This document shows, piece after piece, positions 12,838 through 27,890 of a DNA stretch of 64,000 nucleotides. The notes beneath the pieces were generated by a model. The model did not search any database. It was given only the letters and a program-made list of their open reading frames with translations, and had not been told where the DNA came from. The translations under genes and the position numbers were made by a program. Every line of letters starts with the position of its first letter. The first letter of the stretch is position 1. Origin of the DNA: Corydoras sp. C115 (lineage: Eukaryota; Chordata; Actinopteri; Siluriformes; Callichthyidae); contig JAFMOC010000003.1 of NCBI GenBank assembly GCA_019802505.1, positions 5,575,001 through 5,639,000 of the forward strand, written 5' to 3'.

Positions 12838-12873
<36 letters not shown>
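12628..12873 (+). repeat. Compound (TA)n/(TG)n/(CA)n microsatellite
   Basis: Begins at the TA target duplicate of the transposon and alternates TA with TG/CA blocks up to the SINE head at 12874. Confidence 0.95.
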
Positions 12874-13070
12874 GGGCACTGTAGCTCAGTGGTTAGGGCG
12901 TAGTAGTGCTATCAATCTGAAGGTTGGCGTTTCAAATCCCAGGTGATTCCACTTCCACTGAAGTTACCAGTGTGGGTCCTTCTGCAAGGCCCTTTACCCT
13001 CATTGCTCAAGAGATGTTGTGATTAACCCTTTGGATAAAAGATCTGCTAAATAACCAAATGTAATATTAA
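12874..13070 (+). mobile_element. Second tRNA-derived SINE family, near full length
   Basis: A box 'tagctcagtgg', B box 'gtttcaaatccc', then 'gaagttaccagtgtggg' and the tail 'ctaaataaccaaatgtaat'. A 4-bp insertion ('agta') sits in the anticodon-stem region. Confidence 0.85.
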
Positions 13071-13073
13071 TGT

Positions 13074-13076
<3 letters not shown>

Positions 13077-13104
<28 letters not shown>
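13077..13104 (+). repeat. (CA)n microsatellite
   Basis: CA run after the SINE tail. Confidence 0.9.
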
Positions 13105-14345
<1,241 letters not shown>

Positions 14346-14347
<2 letters not shown>

Positions 14348-14545
14348 CCTTCCACAGTCCAAAAACATGAATACAAGGTAAAGTGACTGCTTTCATTTGC
14401 CCCATATAGAGAGTGTGTGTATGTGTGTGCGAGAGACTGGCACCCTGTCCTGGGTGTATCTGCCCAGAAACTGCGCTGGATGGGCATGTTGAACCCTCCT
14501 GCAACCCTGGTGTACATGTTAAATGGAAGATAATGAGAAGAGAAA
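14346..14545 (+). mobile_element. V-SINE-like element, 5'-truncated
   Basis: Starts in the central block ('ttccttccacagtcc'), then 'cctgtcctgggtgtatctgc' and tail 'gataatgagaag'. The tRNA head is missing. Confidence 0.85.
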
Positions 14546-15513
14546 CTATTACTGACATATAGACTAAATTAGAGTATAGCTGTAATTAAAAAGTACAAAA
14601 AATATTTATACTGCCACAGTTGGTTTCTAAGATAGTGTTTATTTTGTTCTTGGTTTCTGGTCTGGTCTTAGTTATAATTCCAATATTTGTTTCATTTGTT
14701 TTTAAATATCTCAGATTTTCAATATTTCCATAATTAACATTAATATTATTTGTCTTATGGCTAGCCATGTCCCAACTAGGGACAATTAATACTTTTCTAA
14801 GGATGTTTGCAACACCCTGGTATATTTAACCTCTTGGTATTGTGATGGCCTGGAAACTCTCACAGATCTGAAATTCTATCTAGCTTGAAATGACATTATT
14901 CTGGCTTTGCGTTTTCAGTTTTGCGTCTTCAGATTTTGGCAGGTTTATTGTCAAGATAGTTCTATTTGAAAAACATTTCTACTTTTTTTCAGTTTTTAAA
15001 ACTGCAACTACTATGAAGTAGTATTTTAGTTGTATAAATATATATATATATAAATTGAAATTCAATTAGATTTGAATTTCCATACCACACATAACGGTAG
15101 TTGATGGTATTAACAAAAGTTTTAGCTACAGGTTAATATATTTTTTTTACGTTCTTTAAATCCCAAGTTTAAAACAACTAGTGCAGAGCTATTTTTTGTC
15201 TCCATTTATCTATTCCATTGGAGCTGGCATTGTAAAGCCAGCAATGAAATGTCCTACTTGGCCTTGCTGCACATTTTGCACTAATGACAGGTTGCTGTTC
15301 CAAGGTGTTTTGTTGGTAATATCAGTTGGAAAGTGTCTGATACTGTGCTTATCAGGCCTAATTGTTTTTCCTTAAAGCTTGTGTTGTGCATTTTTACTAG
15401 CTTAGAGAACTTATCCTAAGTCAGACTGACATTATACCAAAAATCACGAGTAACTGCTTTGTATGCAGACATGCACATTATAAGTCAATAGCCAACATTT
15501 GTTGTTTGATATA
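14546..15513. other. AT-rich stretch, nothing recognised
   Basis: No supported feature. A short TA run lies near 15040. Confidence 0.4.
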
Positions 15514-17068
15514 CAGTCATGGCCAAAAGTTTTGAGAATGAAACAAATATTAATTTTTACAAAGTCTACTGCTTGCTATAATGGCAATTTGCATATACTC
15601 CAGAATGTTATAAAGAGTGATAAGCTTTACAGCAATTAATTGCAAAGTCAAAATTTGCCTAGAAAATTAACTTTATCTGCCAAAACACATTTGAACTTCA
15701 TTGCAGCCCTGCATTAAAAGGACCAGCTAAAATCATTTCAGTGATTGCTCCATTAACACAGGTGTGGGTGTTGATGAGGACAGGGCTGGAGATCTGTCAT
15801 GATTAAGTAAGAATGACACCACTGGACACTTTAAAAGGTGGCTGGTGCTTGGCATCATTGTTTCTCTTCTGTTAACCATGGTTATCTCTAAAGAAACACG
15901 TGAAGTCAACATTGCACTCCACAAAAATGGACTAACAGGGAAGAGTATTGCAGCTAGAAAGATTGCACCTCAGTCAACAATCTATCGCATCATCAAGAAC
16001 ATCAAGGAGAGAGGTTCCATTGTTGCCAAAAAGGCTCCAGGGCGCCCAAGAAAGACCAGCAAGTGCCAGGACCGTCTCTTAAAAGTGTTTCAGCTGCGGG
16101 ATCGGGCTACCAACAGTGCAGAGCTTGCTCAGGAATGGCAGCAGGCAGGTGTGAGTGCATCTGCACGCACTGTGAGACGGAGACTCTTGAAGCAAGGCCT
16201 GGTCTCAAGGAGGGCAGCAAAGAAGCCACTTCTCTCCAGAAAAAACATCAGGAACAGACTGATATTCTGCAAAAGGTACAGGGAGTGGACTGCTGAGGTC
16301 TGGGGTAAAGTCATTTTCTCTGATGAATCCCCTTTCCGATTGTTTGGGACATCTGGAAAACAGCTTATTCGGAAAAGACGAGGTGAGCGCTACCACCAGC
16401 CTTGTCTCATGCCAACTGTAAAGCATCCTGAAACCATTCATGTGTGGGGTTGCTTCTCAGCCAAGGGAATTGGCTCTCTCACAGTCTTGCCTAAAAACAC
16501 AGCCATGAATAAATAATGGTACCAGAATGTCCTCCGAGAGCAACTTCTCCCAACCATCCAAGAGCAGTTTGGTGATCAACAATGCCTTTTCCAGCATGAT
16601 GGAGCACCTTGCCATAAAGCAAAGGTGATAACTACATGGCTCAGGGAACAAAACATAGAGATTTTGGGTCCATGGCCTGGAAACTCCCCAGATCTTAATC
16701 CCATTGAGAACTTGTGATCAATCATCAAGAGACGGGTGAACAAACGGAAACCTACACATTGACAAAATGCAAGCATTGATTGTGCAAGAATGGACTGCTA
16801 TCAGTCAGCATTTGCCCAGAAGTTAATTGAGAGCATGCCAGGGAGAATTGCAGAGGTCCCAAAGAAGAAGGGTCAACACTGCAAATATTGACTTGCAGCA
16901 TAAACTCATTCTAACAGTCAATAAAAGCTTTTGTTACTCATAATATGATTGCAATTATATTTCTGTATGTGTTAAAAACATCTGATAAACGCACATAAAA
17001 ACCAGAGGGCAGCAGATCATGTAAAAATATAATGTTTGAGTCATTCTCAAAACTTTTGGCCATGACTG
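15514..17068 (+). mobile_element. Tc1-type transposon, DD35E family, copy 1 (1555 bp)
   Basis: Terminal repeats start 'cagtcatggccaaaagtttt' at 15514 and end with the inverted form at 17068. TA flanks are at 15512-15513 and 17069-17070. A second copy of the same family lies inverted at 39467-41033. Both ends appear complete, but the gene is broken. Confidence 0.93.
15878..16891 (+). pseudogene. Tc1-type transposase (DD35E), three in-frame stops
   Basis: The start is taken at the ATG of MVISKETREV, which matches the minus-strand copy at 40660. The frame is open for 212 codons with HTH regions, the hook APGRPRKTS and the first catalytic D in FSDESPF. Codon 213 is then TAA (16514-16516) after AMNK. 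A second stop, TGA at 16715-16717, falls after PIENL where W is expected, and a third TGA at 16760-16762 follows a small deletion. A further one-base deletion restores the frame for the final KKKGQHCKY. The other catalytic residues are readable in FQHDGAPCHK and SPDLNPIEN, with 35 residues between D and E. A DD35E group named Traveler is known in vertebrates; membership is not established here. Confidence 0.9.
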
Positions 17069-17718
17069 TACAGTCTCTAACTGTTAGCTTAAAGGTTGTG
17101 AAGCACATTTTTACACTCTATCGTTTCAATTTTAGCATTAAGCCAGTAACTGATTTTAAATCTGTACATTGACACTTGTACAGCCAGACTGTGAGTTTAG
17201 CTCTGGTTTAAAACCAGTCAATCTTTGAACAAAATTGTTCTGTGTGCTAGATTGTATTGCTTCCATAAACACCAAGATTTTTGTATGTACTGGCCTTGTC
17301 AAGACTCTTATCTTTTTGATTACAGTGGCACATTTTTCCAAGCCACATTTCACTCCCATCACAGAAAGTCTGTACTGTCACGGAAATGACTCCTTGACAA
17401 ACAACTTTAGCTCATCCATGTACAGTAAATGGCAAGAATTTGTTTGTTTGATTACTGCATATCTTATAAACTGTGTTTAACATGTTAATGAGTGGCACAA
17501 GTGACAAAAAGATGTCATGAAGCTCCCTTTATTGATTAAAATCTTCTCTGTGCTAAGGCAGCCTTCTTGAAGACAGAAGTATATCTCATACTACTATTGT
17601 TTTATTGGACTACACAGACCTCACAATAGTTGGACATGCCCAGTAAATCCTCAAGACTGATCCAGGAACGTGCAACACTGATAAAGTTTCTTCTACAGTC
17701 AATCCATGCCATATATTC

Positions 17719-17749
<31 letters not shown>

Positions 17750-19325
17750 TCCATTTAAATCATCTTAATAAGCCATTGGTCTTGCAACCTTTACACAACC
17801 AGGATTTATTTTCATCTAGAAGGATGTCTCTTTCAAAGCATGTACAGAGAGTCAGCAATCATTGCTTATATGCGTTAGGTAAGCACTGATTGATTGGATC
17901 ACTCCATATCACTCACTACTAAATGGTGGAATGATCCGTCCAACTCAATCATGATGATAGTTTCAGCATTTTAAATGAAACAACTCGGGACACATCTCCT
18001 TTGAAAGTGAATGCTATAAGAGAAAAGATGAGAAAAAAAAAACAACAACAAGAAAACAATAAAAAAATATCGAGACATTGAAACCAGATTGGCTATTGAT
18101 CATGACTGATGATACTGCCGTTCAGCTAGTTCAACCTTACCTTATTGACTTGTGTTCTCTCATTTGTATGAAGTAAAACAAATGCCTAAATGTAATGTAC
18201 AAATGTAATGATTGCCATATTTTGGTGTCAAGAAAAAAAGATACTGGATATTAACACTCATGGTTGTGATGTCTTGATTTAAGGCCCTAGTAAGATGATC
18301 GTGTAAAGCATTTAAATGCTCAATCTAGAAGTTGAGGAGGTTATCTACACCAGGGTCTTTCTAGCTATGAGTGTATTTAATGACATGTTAAAACTCACTG
18401 ACCATGAAATTGTGCTACGCTTTCATTATTACTTTCTCCTTTCTCCTCTTGTTTTATCCAAGTAGTATTGTAAGTGTTCAGAATTTTACACCCAAATTCT
18501 TTAATTCGCTCCTAAAGGGTGGATCTGTAAGTACATCTTTTGCCATCTTAATTTAAGATCTTGTTTCATCAAAACTGCTTAGTTAGGGTTTTTCTTAGTA
18601 AATGATCTCGGTCAATGAGCAGTCCATCATTTTAATTCCTTGCTTAAGCTCATTGATGTTCTGCATCTTTTACTCTGTGAAATATGAACTTGGCTTTAGC
18701 ATGACTTGTTTGTTTTTAACACTCTAACATTTAGCAAAGATTTTGTAGGAGGTCCTGAGATCATTTGTCATCTGTCTTTGTTTCTGGACCCTCTATTTTA
18801 ATGATGGTTACAGCAATGTCAACAGCTGCTGCATACATCAGCTCATGTTTTGTCTTGAAGGTTAAAATGATAATTTTTTATGATCTCAGTGAGGGTCTGT
18901 AGCTGAAATTTTAGATCTCATGTAGCCTTTAGAGATAAGCCTTTGCAATTGTTTACAACTGTTGGCTGTGGTGTTTGTTTCTCTTGAGGTTCATTAACAA
19001 GGCTAGGTTCTTTGGCAGGGCTTAGGCATAGAACATTGTTATGGATTTGCTCAAGTTCCATGTCAGTGAGCTCCTTCTCTGTATTAATCCATCATCTCTT
19101 ATTCGCTGCAATGTTGTTGCAGCCTTATGTAGGCCGCGTTGGAATTGAGTCTTGGTCAGGTAACTTCACTAGTGTGAGTATGTGAAACAACATCCAAGTT
19201 TTGACCCCTGATTGTTTGGCAATAATATGCTTTATTTATATATAAAAATAAATAAATATATAAATAAAAAACAATAATATATATTATTTCCATGTGTCCT
19301 TGAATTTATCATTATTTTTATTAAT
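17069..19325. other. Unrecognised; possible decayed antisense LINE at 18230-19180
   Basis: Most of this stretch shows nothing. On the minus strand of 18230-19180, short coding-like peptides appear in broken frames, for example ELTDMELEQIHNNVL near 19080-19035 across a frameshift. They are reminiscent of fish non-LTR elements. I cannot assign a clade, and the call is weak. Confidence 0.25.
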
Positions 19326-19338
19326 ATATTGTTTTGTT

Positions 19339-19680
19339 AGGGCGGCACGGTGGCTTTTTGGTTAGCACGTCCGCCTCTCAGCACTAGGAATTGCCGGTTT
19401 GAATCCCGATCTAGGTGGAGTTTCCATGTTCTCCCCATGTCTGCGTGGGTTTCCTCCGGGTTCTCCGGGTTCCTCCCACAGTCCAAAAACATGGATCAAG
19501 TCAATTGAGGTCTCTAAATTGCCCCATATAGTATGTGTGCGTGTCTGTGTGAGTGTGTGCCCAGCGATTGGCACCCTGTCCTGGGTGTATCTGCCCAGCA
19601 TCCAAAACGTTCTCCCCTGGATGGGCATGGGGAACCCCCCCGCAACCCTAATATAGGACAAAGCGGAAGATAATGAATAA
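19339..19680 (+). mobile_element. V-SINE-like element, full length, 13-bp target duplication
   Basis: The element runs from 'ggcggcacggtggct' to 'gataatgaataa'. It is flanked by perfect copies of 'atattgttttgtt' at 19326-19338 and 19681-19693. The A box is altered ('tggctttttgg'). The B box is 'ggtttgaatcc'. The flanks prove insertion by target-primed reverse transcription. Confidence 0.95.
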
Positions 19681-19693
19681 ATATTGTTTTGTT

Positions 19694-20489
19694 GTTTTCA
19701 TTATGTGAGTGCATTCTAGAGCAGATTTAAAAATAGACAAGAAGTTCCTGGCAGCTTTCTGCACTGTGGATGCCCTTCATCTTAATGCAGGACCCATTCT
19801 CCACACTCCCACAACGTGAGTCCACACACAAAACCTCTGTTATTTCATACACTAATAGCTTTAAAAATACAGGGGCTGAAGATGAATGTCAACAAATTTC
19901 ACTGCACATTATTTAGTTATAATGCTTATAATGCTAGTTATAAATAGCAAATATTGTGGAATTTATTCTTAAGTTTGTGTTACATCGGTGGTATAACATA
20001 CAAAGTATTTAACAATTGTTAAATCTGACATGGTAACATTGTCAAACCTCCACTGTAGGTAGAGATTTATGGATCACTAAAAATAGTGACATGTCAGTTA
20101 ACTCACTCACAGCATTTTTCATATCCATCCAGTTCTTCACTGTGTCATTCTACCTGCCTCTGTCACCCAGTACAACAGGTAAAACATTACAGCTCATTTT
20201 TCTGTTCTACCTCCAGCCAAAACCAACTCGTACTCACCTCAATTACTCAAGTGTCATTCACATTGTCATACCATCCTGGCCTCTGGTGGGCATCAATCAT
20301 CAGTCAGACAAACACACACACAAATGGACAAACTAACAAACAGTCTGAAAAGACAGATATACATCAGTTGTTCATCAAAATATCACTAGTGTTTCTGAGA
20401 TAGGTCATTTTAACTTGCTCCATGGAGGTTTTGCACTTGTAACTATAAGTTGCTTTAACACTGAGCATTTTTGCTCCATATATTAATAT
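19694..20489. other. Unrecognised sequence
   Basis: No supported feature. A 105-codon open frame at 20086-20403 has no family resemblance and a low-complexity composition. Confidence 0.4.
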
Positions 20490-20712
20490 CTTAGAGGTAG
20501 GGTTGCAGTGGGAGTTGCCCATCCAGGGGAAGGTCTCAGGCACTGGGCATATATACCCAGGAAATGGTGCTGTTCCGTTGCTGTGCACAGACACATTTTG
20601 TATGTAGGGCAATTTGAAGTAGCCAATTTACCTTGAATCCATGTTTTTGGACTGTGGGAGGAAACCGGGAGATAACCCGTACAAACATGAGGCGAACATG
20701 GATCCTCTGTCC
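20490..20712 (-). mobile_element. V-SINE-like element, diverged
   Basis: The minus strand retains 'tttcctcccacagtccaaaa' (complement of 20643-20663) and the 'tcccctggatggg' 3' block. The tRNA head is missing and the middle has many substitutions. Confidence 0.8.
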
Positions 20713-20715
20713 TAA

Positions 20716-21100
20716 GAGTTTTTGAATGTTTATTCAACACATTAGAAGTGTACATTGACTCAGTCAGGGGCCAAGTCACAAATTGAAAATCACTAGATTA
20801 GTTTTAGTTCAAAATTGTGAACTGTGTTTTTTAAAAAGACTGAGTAACAGGTTAAACAAAGTGGTAATATTTAATCATTGTGGTTATGTTATTAATTTTA
20901 ATTGTTATATTAATTTGGAAAAATAATTATTCCATTATATGCCACAATGTTCTTTCCTCCTTAATTATTTCTAATACTAGTTTACCACAGACAGGTAACC
21001 CGAGTTGCATACTATTCACAAAAATGACAACACTGCTCATCCACTCATCTTAGCAATTGTATTCATTAGTTTGCAGACAGTAGTCATATGATTTATCTTT
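20716..21100. other. AT-rich stretch, nothing recognised
   Basis: No supported feature. Confidence 0.4.
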
Positions 21101-21109
21101 CACAGCGTT

Positions 21110-21625
21110 AAGTTAGAGTGCAGACATGTAGAGGACAGACTGGATACCTGGTGGAAATGACACTATTTCAACACCAATATAAATGAAAGAATACAGATAT
21201 CCGTGGACTTCAGGAAATGGGACAAAGCATTTTTCCCCCTCCACAGTGGGGGAGCAGCTGCAGGGGTGGTTGTGTGCTTCCGAGGTTGCACATTGCTGAC
21301 AATTTCACATGGAGCCTCATCAAAACAAGTAAAATAAATTGTGGAGCTCGAAGGGTGTTGGCCTTGGGACCTTAACTCTCGTTTCCCTCAATGGGTTTGT
21401 GAAGGATCTTCATTTCCTGTATCACAGTTTGATACGGTAACTGCTCTTCTGCAGACAGACAGGCACTCCAGTGGGTGGTAAAGACTGTGCAAAGGATCAT
21501 TGGCAGCAGCACATTTCCAACAGCAGGTAGAAAAAAGGCCACTTTTTTCAGGTAGCAGACTATGCAGCATCAAGTGCAGAACCACCAAGCTGAGGAATAC
21601 TTTCTTTTCAGATTCTGTTTTGCTA
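21110..21625 (+). pseudogene. LINE (L2/CR1 group) reverse transcriptase C-terminal fragment
   Basis: In one frame near 21416-21530 the translation reads SCITV*YGNCSSADRQ, then ALQWVVKTVQRIIGSS. In these elements the intact form is 'SCITVWYGNCSxADRxxLQxVVKxAQxIIG'. The stop is a TGG to TGA change. Upstream, near 21135-21225, 'DRLDTWW' and 'VDFRKW' resemble the region after the catalytic core. Frameshifts and stops throughout make it a 5'-truncated, dead insertion. Confidence 0.75.
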
Positions 21626-23551
<1,926 letters not shown>

Positions 23552-23694
23552 TATAAACTGTACAAACTGTACTGGTACTGTAAAAACACACAATGTGTAA
23601 ATTAATAAAAATTATAATTTCCAAATATGTCAAATTATTACTTATTTTAGAGGTTAAAATATTTATATTTAACCCCTATATATTCTGATTTTGC

Positions 23695-23745
23695 ATGTTA
23701 GTGAGTGTGTGCCCAGTGATAGAGTGGCACCTTGGTGTATATAGG
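23695..23745 (+). mobile_element. V-SINE-like fragment
   Basis: Only 'gtgagtgtgtgcccagtgat' and 'agtggcaccttggtgta' remain of the 3' body. Weak but in register with the family. Confidence 0.45.
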
Positions 23746-23749
23746 TTTG

Positions 23750-23858
23750 AGATTCGTGCCAAGGGACCCAGTAGTGATTCTTCATTAATGCTAGGGCTTA
23801 AATCCTGAACTATTGGGTTACCAGTTTAGTACCCTAATAATTAAGTCACCACTGCACA
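23750..23858 (-). mobile_element. tRNA-derived SINE fragment, third type
   Basis: The minus strand reads 'cagtggtgacttaattatta' (A-box-like) and then a 'cactactgggtccctt' block. It resembles tRNA-headed SINEs with a 'gggcccttgagcaagg' middle. Diverged, so the family assignment is tentative. Confidence 0.45.
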
Positions 23859-24255
23859 AATTAATAAATGGTGTTCATCAATGTGCTTATCGGTCTGTTC
23901 AGGTGCATTGTCATTTCATTTTTCAGCTTATTGCCAATATTTATCCTCCATTTTAAAATCATGGTGAGAATATTCTCTTTGTACATGGTCAGCACTGAGG
24001 GCAGTGAAAATGAATTAAAGCAAGCACAGCAGCATTTTATTACTGATAATGCATGAGGCATTCAGTTAGAGAAACTGTACCAGTCAGCTTAATTCTACTG
24101 TCTACTATTTCTATAGGTCAAAGAGGCGCAAAACAATATAAAATGCAACCAAGTACAGCACAAATCAAATATGACTGTCCACCAAGACCCACATTAATTA
24201 CATGACCAAATGTTTATAGGTAGCTCTCATTAATTATTAGATTTGTGGTTGTCAT
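23859..24255. other. Unrecognised sequence
   Basis: No supported feature. Confidence 0.4.
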
Positions 24256-24261
24256 TTGCAT

Positions 24262-25050
<789 letters not shown>

Positions 25051-25480
25051 AGTAATAAAAATATTTCTCTCATCATTCTGGTATTTATCAATGAATGAAA
25101 GAACAAGTTATGTGTATTTATTTACAGTGTATGTAAAGTTCAGATTTAAGTTGTAACTTTAAGCTGTTAGGTTTGCTTCAGTCACTTTGAAAGCCCTTGC
25201 TACATACGAAGCCAGGCCTGCAGCCTTTAGTGTTGGATCTGATCAGAGACTGGGGGAAAGAGTCCAAAAGCCTGGTGCACAAGGAACAAAAGGCTCAACC
25301 TGGCCCACCGGCTTTACCTTTTTTACTCCTCACAAATACATGCTCTCTGGACTATAGACTGAAGTACATCTGACCTTGGGGCTATCTAACATAAGTTTGA
25401 AGACTATTGTGTTTTAGATTTTACTAAAACGTGACTTAGTGGCAATATTTCAGACATTACAGAAGAACAGCTTAGTCCAG
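25051..25480. other. Unrecognised sequence
   Basis: No supported feature. Confidence 0.4.
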
Positions 25481-25489
25481 TAAAAGGGC

Positions 25490-25905
25490 TCAAGAAAAGC
25501 AAAGCATGCACATGACATTGTACTCCACAACCACAGAATATGGCAGGGCATCCAGGCCATCACCAATTACATCACCTGCCTGTGACAGTGGTACACCACA
25601 ACCAGATGTGCTAAACAACTTTCAATAAAAAAATTTAAAAATAAAATTAAAATAATACTCCCAACAATGAAGCGGTTTGTCTTATCACCACTGATACAAG
25701 GAAAGCACTAAATGAAGAAAAATGGCCAAAAACTACAGGACCAGACATAATTCTTGGCAAAATGCTCAAAGCATGTGTATGTAAGCTAGCAAACATTGTC
25801 ACAGATGTCTTCAACATCTTATTCAGCAGGTAACGTGCTTAAAGTCAACCACCATTGTGCCTGTGCCAAAAAAGTTATTATCCTGCCTCAATGACTTTCA
25901 GACTC
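25490..25905 (+). pseudogene. LINE fragment upstream of the reverse transcriptase
   Basis: One frame reads MWQGIQAITNYIT near 25541 and, after stops and an A-rich insertion, TTDTRKALNEEKWPKTTGPD, LGKMLKACVCKLANIVTDVF and NILFSR. Fish L2/CR1-group elements have 'xWxGLxxITxYK' followed by 'DVRxxLxxxNxxKAAGPDxIxGRVLKxCAxQLxxVFTDIFNxSL' here. The arrangement matches, with many stops. It may belong to the same family as 56050-56578. Confidence 0.7.
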
Positions 25906-25964
25906 ATCTGATGTATTTGTGTTTTCTGGTTAATATTACAACATCTACTTCAACTTTCTTCTCA

Positions 25965-26154
25965 TTTACATTTGGTCATTTACACGGTTCACTTACACGG
26001 TGAGCACAGGGTTAATCACAACATCCCCAGATCAGTGAGGGTTAAGGGTCTTGTTCAAGGACCCACATTGGTAACTTCAGTGGACATGGGATTTGAACCC
26101 TCAACCTTCAGATTGATAGCCCAACGCCCTAACCACTGAGCTACCGCTCCCCGC
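25965..26154 (-). mobile_element. Second tRNA-derived SINE family, full length with target duplication
   Basis: The minus strand starts 'ggggagcggtagctcagtgg' and has B box 'gggttcaaatccc'. It continues through 'gaagttaccaatgtgggtcc' and 'gacccttaaccctcactga' to the tail 'aaatgaccaaatgtaa'. The 8-bp flanking copies 'tcttctca' at 25957-25964 and 26155-26162 support insertion. Best reference copy of this family in the window. Confidence 0.88.
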
Positions 26155-26162
26155 TCTTCTCA

Positions 26163-26714
26163 GAAACCTGCTTATATCGCTATGGTGTGCGGTGTCCTTT
26201 GCCTCATTTTCACCAAGATATGATCCACATCTTGGCTTATTGTAAAGCTTGTCTCCATTTTCCCATGCTGCAAACTAGAGATGTGTACTTAACAAATCAC
26301 CAGATCCCCATGTCTTAAATTTTGTGGACATGTCTTTGTTTTTGTTTGTTTGTTCAGGGAAGGAGACAAACAGACAATCACTTGGGAGAGAAGCCAGCAG
26401 ACAGTGGGCTGTTGGCTGATAATGTTAGAGAGCTGACAGTGTTTATGATTTTAGCTTCTGCACATTTTTTAATAAATGGGTGGAAACTAATTATTATAAA
26501 AAAGTCAGATTTTTCACATACTATTTTCTTATTAATAAAATATTTTTAAGAGTAGAGGTCCCTGACAAAGTCAAAAAGTCTTGATGCAAGAAGAATGATT
26601 GTGGTACTTTCATGCATTTAAAACCTAAAAATGTGTCTGTGCTGACTAACACAAGAGGAAGGATAAACAAATTAAAAGATATTTAAGAAAAAAAATTGAA
26701 TATACACACGTGTA
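26163..26714. other. Unrecognised sequence
   Basis: No supported feature. A 75-codon open frame at 26322-26549 lacks any recognisable motif. Confidence 0.4.
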
Positions 26715-26905
26715 AGACTGAGTTTCCATGTTTCAACCATGATCAAGTGGGTTTTCTCCAGGTTCTTTGGTTTCCTCCTACAGTCCAAAAACTTTTATTC
26801 AAATTTTATTAAATTGGCTGCAATGTAATGTGTGTGTCTGTGTCCAGCGTTGGACTGGCACCCTGTACTGGATGTATCTGCTCACCTCACGAATGCACCC
26901 TCCAC
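26715..26905 (+). mobile_element. V-SINE-like element, old copy
   Basis: 'gagtttccatgttt', 'tggtttcctcctacagtcca' and 'ggactggcaccctgtactgg' are in family order. The tRNA head and 3' tail are lost. Confidence 0.8.
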
Positions 26906-27059
26906 AATTCTAGATAATTATATGAGTTTGTGCTATTAAATAATTTTCTTGCGCACACAAACCAAATGTTCAGAAATACAATGTTCTTGCAACAAATTAA
27001 ATGTTTGCCTAATTATCACTGCAAAATATATTTAACAATGTCTTCGAGTGGCATCTACA

Positions 27060-27330
27060 AACAAAAAAGATAGTCAAGCCACTGAAGGATAAGGTAGTGC
27101 TTGAAAATTGTAGTGATCATATTTAACATTTTGCCATTATGAGCACAATTTGGAGGTGTTTACTGTGAGGTGTATTTACTTTTGTTGCCAGATGTTTAAA
27201 CAATAATGACTGTGCGTTGAGCTATTTTAAGAAGACAACATTTTTTTTCCACTTTACTGTACTCATTTCTATCCTAATCATTTTAATCATTTTCACATGA
27301 TGCTAAACAACTTTAGATCATGTTTCAAAA
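27060..27330 (+). mobile_element. DNA transposon 3'-end remnant
   Basis: Blocks 'ggataaggtagtgcttga', 'gccattatgagcacaatttg' and 'ttacttttgttgccaga' resemble the 3' untranslated end of a fish Tc1-like element, as I recall it. No gene or terminal repeat is left. The family assignment rests on recall and needs a repeat-library comparison. Confidence 0.5.
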
Positions 27331-27650
27331 AGGTAGTACTTCAGTGGTGGTACAAGTGATAGTGTAACAAGTGTAGTGAAAAACTACAAACTGTCTTTAA
27401 CATTATTTATAAATCATGTGGCTATTTTCGGGTATGCAGCAACTGGCATCTGGATTGACTAATATTGTTGCTTCCGTCAGCACTATTTGCTGTCAAAACG
27501 CAAATATCATAGCAGCTAGTCAGTGGCTAGTAGCTAGTCAGCTAGTCAGTGTATAATGTCCAGTCATAAGTTTCTTAGAAAAAATATTAAACAAAATTAT
27601 AAATAAATTAACAAATGTGTGTGTGTAATAAAATGTGTATAATTTTTGTA
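27331..27650. other. Unrecognised, small 'agtcagct' repeats
   Basis: A cluster of 'gctagtcag' repeats at 27515-27550. Otherwise nothing. Confidence 0.4.
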
Positions 27651-27654
27651 ACCG

Positions 27655-27885
27655 AGCGGCATGTCCTCCTCTCAGTGCTGGGGATCCAGGTCTGCACTGG
27701 TTTTCTCCTGGTTCCTTCCACAGTCCAAAAGCATTAATTTAAGGTGAATTAGCTGCTCTAAATTGCCCATATCTAAATTACCCCTATATAAGATGTGTGT
27801 CTGTGCGAGTAACTGTGATGGTTTGAAGCCCTATCTTGGGTGTATCTGCCTACTCTCTGAAACGTTCTTCCCTGGATTGACAAAA
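27655..27885 (+). mobile_element. V-SINE-like element, old copy
   Basis: A degraded head ('gcggcatgtcctcctctcag'), 'ttccttccacagtccaaaag', 'cttgggtgtatctgcc' and 'gaaacgttcttccctgg' are in order. A-box and B-box positions are mostly deleted. Confidence 0.8.
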
Positions 27886-27890
27886 CTCAA

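Noticed and set aside
18230..19180. Antisense LINE of a defined clade
   Set aside because: Only short peptide stretches in broken frames. I could not support a clade or boundaries, so it is noted only inside the gap entry.
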